Assembly: GCA_020349885.1 (NCBI GenBank)
Contig: CP070701.1
Location: 2,084,433-2,148,432 of the forward strand
From: Acidobacteriota bacterium
GTDB lineage: Bacteria > Acidobacteriota > G020349885
Reading direction: 5' to 3'
Length of the DNA: 64,000 bases
The notes under the pieces were generated by a model. The model made no database searches. It was not told the origin of the DNA and worked only from the letters and a program-made list of their open reading frames with translations. Of this stretch, positions 35,271 to 43,942 are shown in pieces; the stretch's first letter is position 1; each line of letters starts with the position of its first letter. The position numbers and the translations under genes were made by a program.

Positions 35271-35741
35271 ATGGACATTGCGCTGAAGTGGGGGCTGATT
35301 TTTGGGATCGCGGGATTCCTGCTGGCCGGTTTCTTCGGCACTTTCCTGGGCTGCTGCAATTTCGTCGTCGTCCTCGGACTGGGCGCCCTGTGCGGGGGCG
35401 TGACGGCCTCCCAGATCGTGCACGCGTTCAGTGCGACGCCACGCAGCTCCATTAAAGAAGGGGCCAAGGCTGCGGCGCTTGCGAGCGCCTTCATGGTGGT
35501 GGGCGACGTCATCGGGCGCATGATCGGCGCAGTGCTTTCGAAAGAATCGATGAAGTACATTGAAGAGATGCTGGTCGAATGGGGATGGGTTTCTCCGGGA
35601 GATCTCATGGAGCCGGGGGCCCAGGCGGGCTATTGGATCGGAAGCGTCGTCAGCGCGGGCTGTTGCAGCATTGTGGACGTCATCTTCATGGTCGCGGGCG
35701 GGGCCTTGGGCGCGTGGTTCTATGAAAAGGTGTGGAAATGA
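35271..35741 (+). CDS. Gly/Ala-rich membrane protein, unknown
   Basis: 156 residues with four hydrophobic segments (GLIFGIAGFLLAGFFGTFLG at the start; FMVAGGALGAWFYEKVWK at the end). CC pairs occur at FLGCCNF and SAGCCSI. GGAG precedes the ATG at 35271. Its stop overlaps the DUF2085 gene start (ATGA), so it belongs to a three-gene membrane protein operon. No family recognised. Confidence 0.7.
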   Translation: MDIALKWGLIFGIAGFLLAGFFGTFLGCCNFVVVLGLGALCGGVTASQIVHAFSATPRSSIKEGAKAAALASAFMVVGDVIGRMIGAVLSKESMKYIEEMLVEWGWVSPGDLMEPGAQAGYWIGSVVSAGCCSIVDVIFMVAGGALGAWFYEKVWK

Positions 35742-36235
35742 GCTCTGGCCGGCGCCGGGCGAGCCTTGGGGCGTGGCTTCGCATCGGCGTGGCCGCCGCC
35801 TCGCTTGGGGTGTTCACGGCGGGCGCCGCCGCACCGCTTCTCGAGTCGGCGGGACGCGCCGGCACCGCATCCCTCTGCCGCAGGGCGTTGAGCGGCGCGT
35901 GCCATCAAAAGCCCGAGCGCGCGTTTACCATCGCGGGCGCGCCGATGGCGCTCTGCACCCGCTGCACGGCCATATACGCGGCCATTCCCCCGGCCCTGCT
36001 CGCGCTGGCCGCCGCGTGGAGGCGCCCCTCGACGCGTCGCGGCATGCTCGCCGCCGCCGCGGCGCTTGCGCCGATGGCCGTGGACGGTTTTTTCCAAACA
36101 CTTGATATCTACGACGCCCCGGCGCTTCGGGCCGTGACCGGCGCCCTCGGCGGCGCCGCCATCGCACTCGTCTGGCACGTGCTTTTCACGAAGCCGCCCG
36201 GGAAGGACGCCGTGCGGGAGCTCTCTTATGCGTGA
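35738..36235 (+). CDS. DUF2085 membrane protein
   Basis: 165 residues. GACHQKPERAFTIAGAPMAL followed by CTRCTAIYAA is the DUF2085 signature (conserved HQ and CxRC cysteines), with helices on either side. Function unknown; the Cys/His set suggests metal or redox chemistry at the membrane. Coupled at both ends to its neighbours by overlaps. Confidence 0.85.
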   Translation: MSSGRRRASLGAWLRIGVAAASLGVFTAGAAAPLLESAGRAGTASLCRRALSGACHQKPERAFTIAGAPMALCTRCTAIYAAIPPALLALAAAWRRPSTRRGMLAAAAALAPMAVDGFFQTLDIYDAPALRAVTGALGGAAIALVWHVLFTKPPGKDAVRELSYA

Positions 36236-36605
36236 AAAAAGCGAGGCGCTGCGCATCAACGAGATCCAGCTCCTTCTCGCCATGAAGCGCACCTCGCTAG
36301 CGACGCTCCGCACGGGCATCCTCATCGCCGCGCTGCCCCTTACGATCGCGTCCTTCCTGGTGGCTACCTCGCGCTATTACGACACGGGAGAGATGAAGAT
36401 GGCGCTCTGGACATTGGGAATTTTGTGCTTCTCGTTTTTCCTTCTGGGCGTTTACCTGATTGTGAGGTCGCTTACGAAGATTCGCATCTTCGACGCCCAG
36501 GTGGATAAAATCGCCTCCCGCGACCGCGACATTCGGCATCTCGTGGACACGTGGAAGGAGGTGAGAAGATTTCGCCGCGCCCGCCCGAGGTTCAAATGGT
36601 TTTAG
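36228..36605 (+). CDS. DUF202-type small membrane protein
   Basis: 125 residues. MREKSEALRINEIQLLLAMK then RTSLATLRTGILIAALPL resembles the DUF202/YidH-like family (ERTxLAWxRT pattern), with two or three hydrophobic helices and a basic C-terminal tail. It overlaps the previous gene by 8 bases. The role is unknown. Confidence 0.75.
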   Translation: MREKSEALRINEIQLLLAMKRTSLATLRTGILIAALPLTIASFLVATSRYYDTGEMKMALWTLGILCFSFFLLGVYLIVRSLTKIRIFDAQVDKIASRDRDIRHLVDTWKEVRRFRRARPRFKWF

Positions 36606-36656
36606 CCAAACCCTCGAGCGGGCTTGCCAGCCTCAAACCACTGCGCAAAAGATTGC

Positions 36657-36691
36657 CCGGCCCCTGACGGCTGGCCTCTGGCGGCCAGCCC
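36657..36691. repeat. Heptamer array, CTGGCNN type
   Basis: Five 7-base units in phase: CCGGCCC-type at 36657, then CTGACGG, CTGGCCT, CTGGCGG and CCAGCCC-type. It lies between convergent genes and shares the CTGGCC word with the arrays at 17689 and 48931. Confidence 0.6.
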
Positions 36692-36767
36692 CCTCCCGCC
36701 TTGCAGCGCGGCGGCTCCGCGAAGTCTGCAATTGACAACCGACTCACCGCTCCCTGCAATGAATCGT

Positions 36768-38429
36768 TTAATATTCCAGCGGCACCATTACGCCTCTGTT
36801 GAGATCGGCGCTGCCCGCTTGCTTCTTTATTTTCTGAACGTCGAACAACGCTTTTTCCCCGTACACGGACTGCATTAAGGGGATTTCGCGTCCTTGTACC
36901 AGAGCGGTTTTGGCGCCCAGACCGTGTTCTCCGCTCGGCACGCCGCCGCTGCAGACGGCGAAACGAATCGCGTCCCCTTGAAGTATCCTTGCCTCGGCGT
37001 AATCCGACTCGTCGGCGGTCAGGGCGTTGTAATGCATGTGCCCATTGAAGGGATGGCCGATTTCGACGACGTGCGGGCCGGGAATGCCCCTGTTCTCGCG
37101 ATACCTGGCGTACCTCGCGGATTCGCGCTCCCAGTAGCGATGCATCTCGAATAATTTGTCGAGAGGCACGGCGCAGTCCGTCCCGACCTTCCTGCAGGAC
37201 CTTTCATTTATCTGAACCGGAACGGAATGCCGCAGAGCCCTCACGGTATCCACCGCATCGGGATCAAACCAATTGTCCTCTAAAACATCGTACTTGCTCA
37301 TGAGCCCCATGACGTTCTCCGCGGTTTTTTCGTCATGCATCAACAGGCCCACCTCGAGAGCGACTTTGGCCGCAGAGGGGATCTTCCTTTTGACTTCCTG
37401 TTTGTCCAGGAAGCGTTGAGCCAGCTCCAGGCCCCCCCCTCCTATCCAGTCAATCCCGACAATCCCGAGGCCGTCGCCGTCGAGGCTTACGAGCTCGGCT
37501 CCGTTCCGCAACCCGTAGTCCGAAGCGGCCTCTACGACGAAGTCCAGCGCCTTGTAAGGGTCGTCGAAGAATATCACGCCCGTCCAAACGTCTTCTCCCG
37601 CCCCGGTCCTTTTCGGCAAGGTTCTTATCCCGGCGTAGGCGCAAATGGACAGCGCCCCTTCGTCGCCGACAAACAAATCGAACGGATACGAGCCGGGGCC
37701 CGTGAAGATGCCGGACGAGTTCTTCAGGTTTTCTCGCCAGCGATACGTTGGAACGTCGAGGTGCAGCGTTTCTCCCGCGCCGGTTGCCAAAGCCACGGAG
37801 TCGGGCTTTTCGGTTCTCGCTCCGCGCGCCAGATCCATCCTGGCCCCGGACGCCAGAACCTGGCCGAGCCTCGTCACCCAGTCGCGCGTTGAGCCGAACG
37901 CGGCTTCGAGACCGCTTGCGTTCGTCTTGACGTTCCCGCCGAATGACGCGCCCTGGTCTGTCGGCTGGACGGGAAACATCCTGCCCGCGCGTGCCAATAT
38001 TTCCTTTCGCTCCTTAAGGGTCACCCCCGCCGGCAGCAGCACTTCGCTTCCGTCGTCGTTCACGGCGTAGGTGATTTGACGGGTTCCCAGGGTGTCCGTT
38101 TCGATCGGCTTTGTGACTTTTTCAAACCCGCTGACGTCCGGCACCGTCAGAAACTCCTCCATTGATATGACGACCTCCGGTCTCTTATCCCGGCCCATAC
38201 GCGGAACGCATCCGCCCGCCAACCCGGATCTCCAACCCTGGACTCTTACGGGAATACCGGTCTCGAACGCTTTCGCAGTAATTTCCTCCAACTCCTCGGT
38301 CGTCCCGGGAAACACGATCTTTAAAGCCGCCTGGGGCTCCGCGATTATGATCTTTGACTCATCCCGCAAGTATGCAGCGCCCGCCAGTGCGACGCGTTCG
38401 CGCTCAATCACTCTGTAGCCGGTGTCCAT
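36768..38429 (-). CDS. FAD-linked oxidase (FAD_binding_4/GlcD-like)
   Basis: 553 residues. The FAD-binding PCMH domain spans about 30-240: KIVFPGTTEELEEITAKAFE, VRVQGWRSGLAGGCVP, and DQGASFGGNVKTNASGLEAA, the pyrophosphate and flavin contact loops. The C-terminal half is the FAD-oxidase substrate domain, with HPFNGHMHYN (metal-like His) and GGVPSGEHGLGAKTAL. Family members oxidise 2-hydroxyacids such as glycolate or D-lactate. The protein is longer than GlcD (about 500) and lacks a neighbouring FeS partner, so the substrate is open. GC is slightly lower than in its neighbours. Monocistronic. Confidence 0.85.
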   Translation of the reverse strand: MDTGYRVIERERVALAGAAYLRDESKIIIAEPQAALKIVFPGTTEELEEITAKAFETGIPVRVQGWRSGLAGGCVPRMGRDKRPEVVISMEEFLTVPDVSGFEKVTKPIETDTLGTRQITYAVNDDGSEVLLPAGVTLKERKEILARAGRMFPVQPTDQGASFGGNVKTNASGLEAAFGSTRDWVTRLGQVLASGARMDLARGARTEKPDSVALATGAGETLHLDVPTYRWRENLKNSSGIFTGPGSYPFDLFVGDEGALSICAYAGIRTLPKRTGAGEDVWTGVIFFDDPYKALDFVVEAASDYGLRNGAELVSLDGDGLGIVGIDWIGGGGLELAQRFLDKQEVKRKIPSAAKVALEVGLLMHDEKTAENVMGLMSKYDVLEDNWFDPDAVDTVRALRHSVPVQINERSCRKVGTDCAVPLDKLFEMHRYWERESARYARYRENRGIPGPHVVEIGHPFNGHMHYNALTADESDYAEARILQGDAIRFAVCSGGVPSGEHGLGAKTALVQGREIPLMQSVYGEKALFDVQKIKKQAGSADLNRGVMVPLEY

Positions 38430-38542
38430 AATCTGATATTACGCGGATTCGCTTCGTTCCTGCATTTTGAAGATATCACGCCCGGATTGTATGCCGCGGC
38501 CTGCTCCCTGAAAGTGGTTCAATGAACGGGCGGCGGAGCGCC

Positions 38543-38558
38543 GCGCCGACGTCGGCGC
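38543..38558 (-). terminator. Perfect hairpin at the end of the kinase operon
   Basis: GCGCCGAC/GTCGGCGC, a 16-base perfect palindrome directly after the kinase stop. No T-run follows on the minus strand. It may act as a transcript-end stabiliser or a weak terminator. Confidence 0.4.
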
Positions 38559-38559
38559 G

Positions 38560-40254
38560 CTATTCTTTCTTCTCTTTCTCCTCCTCCACCACCTCCTCCT
38601 CCACGGAGCACTCGAGCACCGCCTCGCCTTTTTTCCAGCTGGCTTGCATATGAATGGCGCGCTCGACGTCCGGAGAGAACGCGTGGCGAAGGTCGCAGCG
38701 GGCAAGGAAACGCTTCTCGCCCTCCTGACCGCCGAGCGTTATCGCCAGCGTTCGGGTTCCCTCGTAGACCGTCAGGACGTTTTCCCAGTCGAAGCCTTTT
38801 TTGAAGAAGCGGGTGAACCGTTTCTTGACCCCCTTCTTTTCCTTCTCGAACGCGTCCCTCAGGAGCGTTCGCCCCTTTTCGTTCTTGACGGTGACGGTTC
38901 CGCTGTCGAGCTTGTGCTTGAGGCCGAGCGCCACCTCGACTTTCCGCGCTTTGGGCGGCGCCTTTTGCCTGGGCGCGGGCGGAGGCTTTTCAGCGGGCGG
39001 GGTGCGCACGGGCCTGGGCGCGGGTTCGGGTTTTGGAGGAGGAAGCGGCGGAGGCTGTTCCTTTGCCTCTTGCTTCGGAGGCTCCTCGGCCGGGGCGGGC
39101 GGGGAAATTGCTTCTTCTTGAGTCGACGGAGCCTGCTCCGTGGGGGGCATGCCGCCTTCCGGGACGGGCAGCTCTTCAAGCGCCGCCTCGGCCACGAACG
39201 GTGGCGGAAGCTCTACGATCTCGCCCGCCGAATTGTGCGAAGAGTTTTTCGAGCGCGACCAAAAGCCCACGCCCAGCACAAGGACGAAGCCGAGAAGGGG
39301 GATGCCGATCAGGGCAGCCAGCATGGCCGGACTTCGGCGCAACTCGCCCTCCAGGCGCGCCCACCAGGGCTGCGCGGTCGCCTGCTTCGCCCGCTCTTCC
39401 GCCTCGAAGTCCTCGATGGCCTGGATGATGTCCAGCGCCCGGGCGTAGCGGTTTTGCGCCTTTTTTGCGAGCATCTTCGCCAGGATGTCCTCGATGCCTT
39501 CGGGCAGGTCGGTGCGGTGCTTCGAGGGCGACGGGGCGTCGGTGTTGACGATCTGGTAGGCCACGGCGGCCATCGAGGAGCCCGAGAATGGCAGGCGGCC
39601 CGTGAGGAGCTGGTAGAAGATGATGCCGGCCGAGAAGATGTCGGCGCGGTGGTCGAGGTCGGTGCCCAGGATTTGCTCGGGCGCCATGTAGTAGGGCGTC
39701 CCCAGGAGCTTTCCCGTCTGCGTGAGCGAGGACTGGGGGATTTTGGCGATGCCGAAATCGGTGATCTTGAGCTCGCCGGCCGTGGTGAGGATGAGGTTCG
39801 CCGGCTTGATGTCGCGGTGAATGACGTTGCGCTGGTGCGCGTAGTCGAGGGCGCGCGCGAGCTGCTTCATGATGTCGAGAATTTTCGGGATGGGAAGAAG
39901 CTGGTCGCTGACCATAAAGTCGCGCAGGTTGGCCCCGGGGGCGAATTCCATGGCGATGAAGGCCGTATGCGTCTCCGCCTCCTCGCCCACGTCGTAGATT
40001 TGGATGATGTTGGGATGGACCAGGTTGCCCGCGGCCTGGGCCTCACGGAAAAAACGCGCGCGGAACTCCGTTTCCTCCTTCTCCGAGAGCGGGAGCGCGA
40101 AGTTGAGCGTCTTGAGCGCGACGTGGCGGCCGATGGTCGGGTCCTTGGCCTTGTAGACGACGCCCATCGAGCCCTTGCCCACCTCGGACACGATTTTGTA
40201 GCGTCCGAGCTTTTTCGGAAGCGGTTTAGTCGAGTAAGTCGGCGCTTCGGTCAT
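38560..40254 (-). CDS. Membrane Ser/Thr protein kinase (PknB-like)
   Basis: 564 residues. The kinase domain is at about 15-280: [13 protein letters not shown] (P-loop), HVALKTL (catalytic Lys), [23 protein letters not shown] and YYMAPEQ. All catalytic residues are present. A membrane helix follows ([18 protein letters not shown], about 325-342), then a Pro/Glu-rich linker and a Lys/Glu-rich C-terminal domain of about 110 residues outside the membrane. There are no PASTA repeats, so the sensor differs from PknB of Gram-positives. The ATG overlaps the deacetylase stop, so it is the third gene of the S41-deacetylase-kinase operon. Confidence 0.92.
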   Translation of the reverse strand: MTEAPTYSTKPLPKKLGRYKIVSEVGKGSMGVVYKAKDPTIGRHVALKTLNFALPLSEKEETEFRARFFREAQAAGNLVHPNIIQIYDVGEEAETHTAFIAMEFAPGANLRDFMVSDQLLPIPKILDIMKQLARALDYAHQRNVIHRDIKPANLILTTAGELKITDFGIAKIPQSSLTQTGKLLGTPYYMAPEQILGTDLDHRADIFSAGIIFYQLLTGRLPFSGSSMAAVAYQIVNTDAPSPSKHRTDLPEGIEDILAKMLAKKAQNRYARALDIIQAIEDFEAEERAKQATAQPWWARLEGELRRSPAMLAALIGIPLLGFVLVLGVGFWSRSKNSSHNSAGEIVELPPPFVAEAALEELPVPEGGMPPTEQAPSTQEEAISPPAPAEEPPKQEAKEQPPPLPPPKPEPAPRPVRTPPAEKPPPAPRQKAPPKARKVEVALGLKHKLDSGTVTVKNEKGRTLLRDAFEKEKKGVKKRFTRFFKKGFDWENVLTVYEGTRTLAITLGGQEGEKRFLARCDLRHAFSPDVERAIHMQASWKKGEAVLECSVEEEVVEEEKEKKE

Positions 40255-41201
40255 GGCTCGAGCGGGAGGTTTTCCTCTTCCACAATCTCCGACGCCGAGA
40301 CGAGCCGCACGCCCCGCGCCTCGAGGCGCGGCAGGGTTTTTTCCAGGACCTCGAGCGTTGTCGGATAAAGATGGCCGATGCCCACGGCGGTGCCCTGCTC
40401 GCGCGCGAGGGTTTCTAGGCGCTCAAGCATCTGCCTCGTGTACGCCGATGCCGGCTCCGTATCGAGGAAAACGTCGCGGATGGAGCAGGGGATGCCGAGG
40501 CGTTTGGCCGTCTCGAACGCGACGGTATCGGGGGTCGTCTTGCTGTCAATGAAGAAAAGGCCCCAGTCGCGGACGGGGGCGAGCGCCCACTCCATCACGT
40601 CGCGGCGCGTAGTGGCGCGCGAGCCCATGTGCGTATTGACGCCCTGGAGGTAGGGCACGGCCTTGAGGGCGTCGAGCACGGAGCCCGTGATTTGCTCGCG
40701 CGTCATGGAGGTCAGGACGGCGCCCTGGCCCGGATTGGCGCCCTCGCCTTCGGGCTCCATCGGAAGGTGAAGCCACACCTCGAAGCCTTCGCTGTGAAGC
40801 CGGCGGGCGAGGGCATCGCCGCGCGGCGCGTTGGGAAGCACGGCAAACGTGAGCGGCGCACCGACGGCCATGGCGCGCTCGACGGCCGCCTCGTCGTAGC
40901 CCACGTCGTCGAGGACAATGGCGATTTTTGCCGGCTCGCCGGGCGCCCGCACGGGATGCGAGCGCGGAAAAGAGGGCTCCGGCCGGGGCGGGGCACCTTC
41001 GGCCCCTTGCTGGACGCTGGGATCGGGAATATATTTGGGCGCTGGCGGCGGGGGTGCGGTCTCATCCACCGGAGCCACGTCGGGCGCGGGCAGCCCCGTG
41101 TCCTCCAGGTAGAGGAGCACGGCGTAGGCGGCGGCGCAGAGCACGCCGAGCGCCAAAATAGCCCATTTCAAGGACGGGGCCTTGCTGCGCCGGCGGCTCA
41201 C
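40251..41201 (-). CDS. Divergent polysaccharide deacetylase (YibQ-like)
   Basis: 316 residues from a GTG at 41201, chosen because it overlaps the S41 gene's stop (GTGA); an unconserved frame extends to 41402. A membrane anchor (WAILALGVLCAAAYAVLLYL) and Pro-rich linker precede the domain: IAIVLDDVGYDEAAVERAM, LTFAVLPNAPRG, GVNTHMGSRATTRR and LFFIDSKTT. This is the DUF610/divergent deacetylase family, whose cluster envC-ctpA-yibQ is conserved in Proteobacteria. Probably periplasmic, with a cell-envelope role. It is coupled on both sides by 4-base overlaps. Confidence 0.87.
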   Translation of the reverse strand: MSRRRSKAPSLKWAILALGVLCAAAYAVLLYLEDTGLPAPDVAPVDETAPPPPAPKYIPDPSVQQGAEGAPPRPEPSFPRSHPVRAPGEPAKIAIVLDDVGYDEAAVERAMAVGAPLTFAVLPNAPRGDALARRLHSEGFEVWLHLPMEPEGEGANPGQGAVLTSMTREQITGSVLDALKAVPYLQGVNTHMGSRATTRRDVMEWALAPVRDWGLFFIDSKTTPDTVAFETAKRLGIPCSIRDVFLDTEPASAYTRQMLERLETLAREQGTAVGIGHLYPTTLEVLEKTLPRLEARGVRLVSASEIVEEENLPLEP

Positions 41202-42352
41202 GACGTGGCGTTCTCCTTCAGGGCGCTGAGCGCGGCGTCGAGCACTTCGTCTTCGGGAGTCTCCGGATCGTCGGCCTGCGGCCGGTCGGGCATCAGTCCC
41301 TGGCCTTCGAGCGGCTCCCCCCCGGCAAGGAAATACTCCCTGGTCGAGATCCAAAGGGCGGCACCCGAGGACAGCTCCACGAGCTCCTGCGCGCGTCCCC
41401 ATCCGAACGTCCGGTCACCGACGAGCGTGGCGCCTGCGTACTCGTGAAGCACGGCGGCCAGAAGCTCGGGTGCCCCGGCCGTCGAGCCGTCCACCAGGAA
41501 CACGAGGCGCTCCGGCGCGTCGATTCGCTCCGGCTCGGCGAAGCGCACCGACTCCTCCGACACCGTTTTGATACGCGCTGTCTCCCCTTCCTCGAGCAGG
41601 AAGTCGGCGATTTCAAGCGCGGCCTCGAAGTCCTGCGAGACGAAGCGTCTGAGGTCAAGGACGAGGGGCAGGTCGGGCGCGGTTTTCTGAAGGAGCGCTT
41701 TCCAGGCGGCGAGCGTGCTCTGCGCCATCGGCGGCGGCACGATGTAACGGGCTTCGGGCCGTTTTTGAATCACGGGTTCTTCGCTCAGCGCGCGGCGCTT
41801 GAGAGTAATTTTTTCTTCCCCGCCTTCCCCCGAGTCCACGAGCGAAAGCGTCACCTCCGTATCCGGCTTCCCCCGAAGGACGCTTCGCACCTGATGGAGT
41901 GTCATGGCGCGCGTGCTGCCACCGCCCACGGAGTGAACATACTGCCCCGGCTTGATGCCGGCCTCCTCGGCGGGGCTTCCGCGGCGAACGCTTACTATGT
42001 AGGCATAGCCGTGCTGCTTGACGAGATCGAGCCCCACGTCCGCGTCCGGGCTCCGGCGCTTGCTGAGCTCTCGAACCTCTTTCGCGGAAAGATAGCTGCT
42101 GTAGGCATCGCAGCTCTCGGCGAGGGCGCGGTAGGAGCTTCCGCCCAGCCGCGCATCGTCCACCGGTTCGACGAAGCGCGTCGTAACGAGGCTGTAGGCC
42201 TGCGCAAGCACCTCGAGCCCCTCATAGGTGCCGGGCCGCGCGCCCTGGGAAGAGAGGAAATATCCCCCTCCCACGAAAAGCCCCACGGCGGCCGACAGCG
42301 CCAGCACCGAGAGGCGCGCCCAGCGTTCGCTTCGAGTATGCGTCATGCTCAT
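41198..42352 (-). CDS. S41/CtpA-family protein lacking the Ser-Lys dyad (probable pseudoprotease)
   Basis: 384 residues: N-terminal anchor (LSVLALSAAVGLFVGGGYFL), PDZ domain (about 100-175, with GSPAEEAGIKPGQYVHSVGG) and the S41 fold (about 200-350). In active C-terminal processing proteases the nucleophile Ser lies in a T/S-A-S-A-S-E loop and the general-base Lys 25 residues later in TFGKG. Here the loops read STAGAPELL and TFGWGRAQ, so the Ser is Gly293 and the Lys is Trp318, exactly 25 apart. The PDZ and fold are otherwise well kept. It may act as a scaffold, for example for amidase activation as EnvC-CtpA-like systems do. First gene of the operon with the deacetylase and kinase. Confidence 0.85.
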   Translation of the reverse strand: MSMTHTRSERWARLSVLALSAAVGLFVGGGYFLSSQGARPGTYEGLEVLAQAYSLVTTRFVEPVDDARLGGSSYRALAESCDAYSSYLSAKEVRELSKRRSPDADVGLDLVKQHGYAYIVSVRRGSPAEEAGIKPGQYVHSVGGGSTRAMTLHQVRSVLRGKPDTEVTLSLVDSGEGGEEKITLKRRALSEEPVIQKRPEARYIVPPPMAQSTLAAWKALLQKTAPDLPLVLDLRRFVSQDFEAALEIADFLLEEGETARIKTVSEESVRFAEPERIDAPERLVFLVDGSTAGAPELLAAVLHEYAGATLVGDRTFGWGRAQELVELSSGAALWISTREYFLAGGEPLEGQGLMPDRPQADDPETPEDEVLDAALSALKENATS

Positions 42353-42356
42353 AATT

Positions 42357-42391
42357 CGTATAACGTGTCTCGTATAGCGTATCGCGTATAA
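42357..42391. repeat. Heptamer array, five CGTATNN units
   Basis: CGTAT or CGTGT begins units at 42357, 42364, 42371, 42378 and 42385, with exact 7-base phase. The array lies just upstream of the S41 operon start and supplies its -10-like TATACG on the minus strand. Confidence 0.8.
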
Positions 42392-42457
42392 AGGGAAATC
42401 GCTAAAGACCTCCTCTATGTCGTGAGCTTTTTCAGAGGCTTCGGAGCATTTGTTTTC

Positions 42458-42492
42458 ATACGATATACTCCATACGCCATACGAAATACGAT
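42458..42492. repeat. Inverted partner heptamer array, five ATACGNN units
   Basis: ATACG or ATACT begins units at 42458, 42465, 42472, 42479 and 42486. The word is the reverse complement of CGTAT, so this array and the one at 42357 form an inverted pair with 66 bases between, in the divergent promoter region of the S41 operon and ubiE. Confidence 0.8.
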
Positions 42493-42559
42493 TCTCTTTC
42501 CATTATGCCATAGCTTGAGGGACAATTCACGGCGCAGCGAAGAACCGGGGCTCGATTCG

Positions 42560-42588
42560 TTGACCCTTCCCACCGCTCGTGCCATAAT
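42560..42588 (+). promoter_or_regulatory. ubiE promoter; probable leaderless start
   Basis: TTGACC (42560-42565), 17-base spacer, CATAAT (42583-42588). The ATG at 42598 is 9 bases past the -10 and has no Shine-Dalgarno sequence. Confidence 0.6.
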
Positions 42589-42597
42589 CCTCGGAAT

Positions 42598-43332
42598 ATG
42601 CGCGCATCGCTCACGAGCAGGGATCGCATCGCCGACGCGGGCGGCGGTATGGGGCATGAGATTCGGAAAATGTTCGCCCGCGTGGCAGGACGATACGACT
42701 GCCTGAACCACCTTCTGAGTTTGGGCCGGGACCGCGCATGGCGGAGGCGCGCCGTCGGAGCGCTCGCGCCGCTTCCCCCCCGGGCGCGCGTGCTCGACGT
42801 GTGCGCTGGCACGCTCGACTTCGCGCTCACCGCCCGCAAGGCGCAGCCCGACGTCCGCCTCGTCGGGGCCGATTTTTGCCTTCCCATGCTCGCGCAGGGA
42901 AGGAAGAAGCGCGGCGCACAGGCGATTCGCACGGCGTGCGCGGACGCGCTGAGGCTGCCGTTTCGAAAGGATTCGTTTGAGGCGGCCGTCTGCGGCTTCG
43001 GCATTCGCAACCTCGACGCGCTCCAACGGGGCGTCGAAGAGATCTTCCGCGTGCTGCGGCCGGGCGGCAAGGCGGCCGTCTTGGAGTTTTTCAGGCCCGA
43101 GCGCGGGGCGACGAAGGCGTTTCACCGGACCTACGGGCGTACGGTCATCCCCCTCGTCGGAGGGCTCGTCTCCGGCGACTGGAGGGCTTACAGATACCTT
43201 CCGTCCTCGGCGAACGGGTTTTGCACCGTGGCGGCCTTTGAGCAAACCATGCGCGAGGCGGGTTTTCAAAATGTCTGGAGCGAGCCGCAGACGCTCGGCG
43301 TCGCGACGCTCGTGGTCGGAGAAAAGCCGTGA
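42598..43332 (+). CDS. ubiE: UbiE/MenG-type quinone C-methyltransferase
   Basis: 244 residues. FARVAGRYDCLNHLLSLGRD followed by RAWRRRAV is the UbiE/COQ5 signature; motif I is VLDVCAGTLDFALTAR; KDSFEAAVCGFGIRNL and the late RTYGRTVIPLVGGLVSGD are also typical. It methylates demethylmenaquinone or a ubiquinol precursor with SAM. A second in-frame ATG (42649) begins nearer the conserved region, but the promoter fits 42598. Its stop overlaps ubiX (GTGA), so the pair is a small quinone-synthesis operon. Confidence 0.92.
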   Translation: MRASLTSRDRIADAGGGMGHEIRKMFARVAGRYDCLNHLLSLGRDRAWRRRAVGALAPLPPRARVLDVCAGTLDFALTARKAQPDVRLVGADFCLPMLAQGRKKRGAQAIRTACADALRLPFRKDSFEAAVCGFGIRNLDALQRGVEEIFRVLRPGGKAAVLEFFRPERGATKAFHRTYGRTVIPLVGGLVSGDWRAYRYLPSSANGFCTVAAFEQTMREAGFQNVWSEPQTLGVATLVVGEKP

Positions 43333-43895
43333 AGTGGGTCATTGGAGTTTCGGGGGCCTCGGGCGCGGCGTATGCGAAGCGCCTCCTTGCCTTTCTTGCC
43401 GAGCGCGCCGAGGAAGACCGCACCCTTCGGGTCGAGATGGTGGCGAGCACGAACGGCAGGGCCATCTACCGCGACGAGACCGGCGCGCCGCTTGAGGACT
43501 GGCCGTTTCGCCTTTACAGCAAAGATGACTTCCGCGCGCCCTTCGCCTCGGGCTCGGCGCCCTACGACGGCATGGCCGTCGTTCCCTGCAGCGGCGGAAC
43601 GCTCGGGCGCATCGCGTCGGGCGCCTCGGAGGACTTGATTACCCGCGCGGCGGAGGTGATGCTCAAGGAGCGGCGGAAGCTGCTGCTCGTGTTCCGCGAG
43701 TCGCCACTCTCCCTCGTGCACATCGAGAACATGGCCTCGGTGACGCGCGCCGGCGGAACGGTGCTCCTCGGCGCCCCCGTTTTCTACAGCGGAGCGAAGA
43801 CGAAGGAGGACCTGGTGGATACCGTCGTCGCCCGCGTCCTCGACCACATGGGAATTCCGCACACGCTCATGCCTCCCTGGGGCGGCGGGGAATGA
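43329..43895 (+). CDS. ubiX: Flavin prenyltransferase UbiX
   Basis: 188 residues from a GTG overlapping the ubiE stop. The FMN-binding GVSGASGAAYAKRLL, MAVVPCSGGTLGRIASGAS, and RKLLLVFRESPLSLVHIENM are hallmark UbiX segments. It makes prenylated FMN for UbiD-type decarboxylases, including those of ubiquinone and menaquinone routes. Homododecameric cytoplasmic enzyme in known cases. A ubiD gene is not in the window. Confidence 0.95.
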   Translation: MKWVIGVSGASGAAYAKRLLAFLAERAEEDRTLRVEMVASTNGRAIYRDETGAPLEDWPFRLYSKDDFRAPFASGSAPYDGMAVVPCSGGTLGRIASGASEDLITRAAEVMLKERRKLLLVFRESPLSLVHIENMASVTRAGGTVLLGAPVFYSGAKTKEDLVDTVVARVLDHMGIPHTLMPPWGGGE

Positions 43896-43913
43896 GTTTT
43901 TTTTGGAAAAAAG

Positions 43914-43942
43914 TTGAGGTTTGAGGCGTTTTAATCTAATAT
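43914..43942 (+). promoter_or_regulatory. Promoter of the TPR gene at 44071
   Basis: TTGAGG (43914-43919), 17-base spacer, TAATAT (43937-43942). The leader is about 120 bases. Confidence 0.55.

Noticed and set aside
33824-35608. 594-codon minus-strand frame antisense to the ankyrin gene
   Set aside because: Its apparent repeats only mirror the ankyrin DNA repeats; the sense strand has a signal peptide, a ribosome-binding site and canonical ankyrin units.
38644-40368. 574-codon plus-strand frame
   Set aside because: Shadow of the kinase gene, whose catalytic motifs are all on the minus strand.
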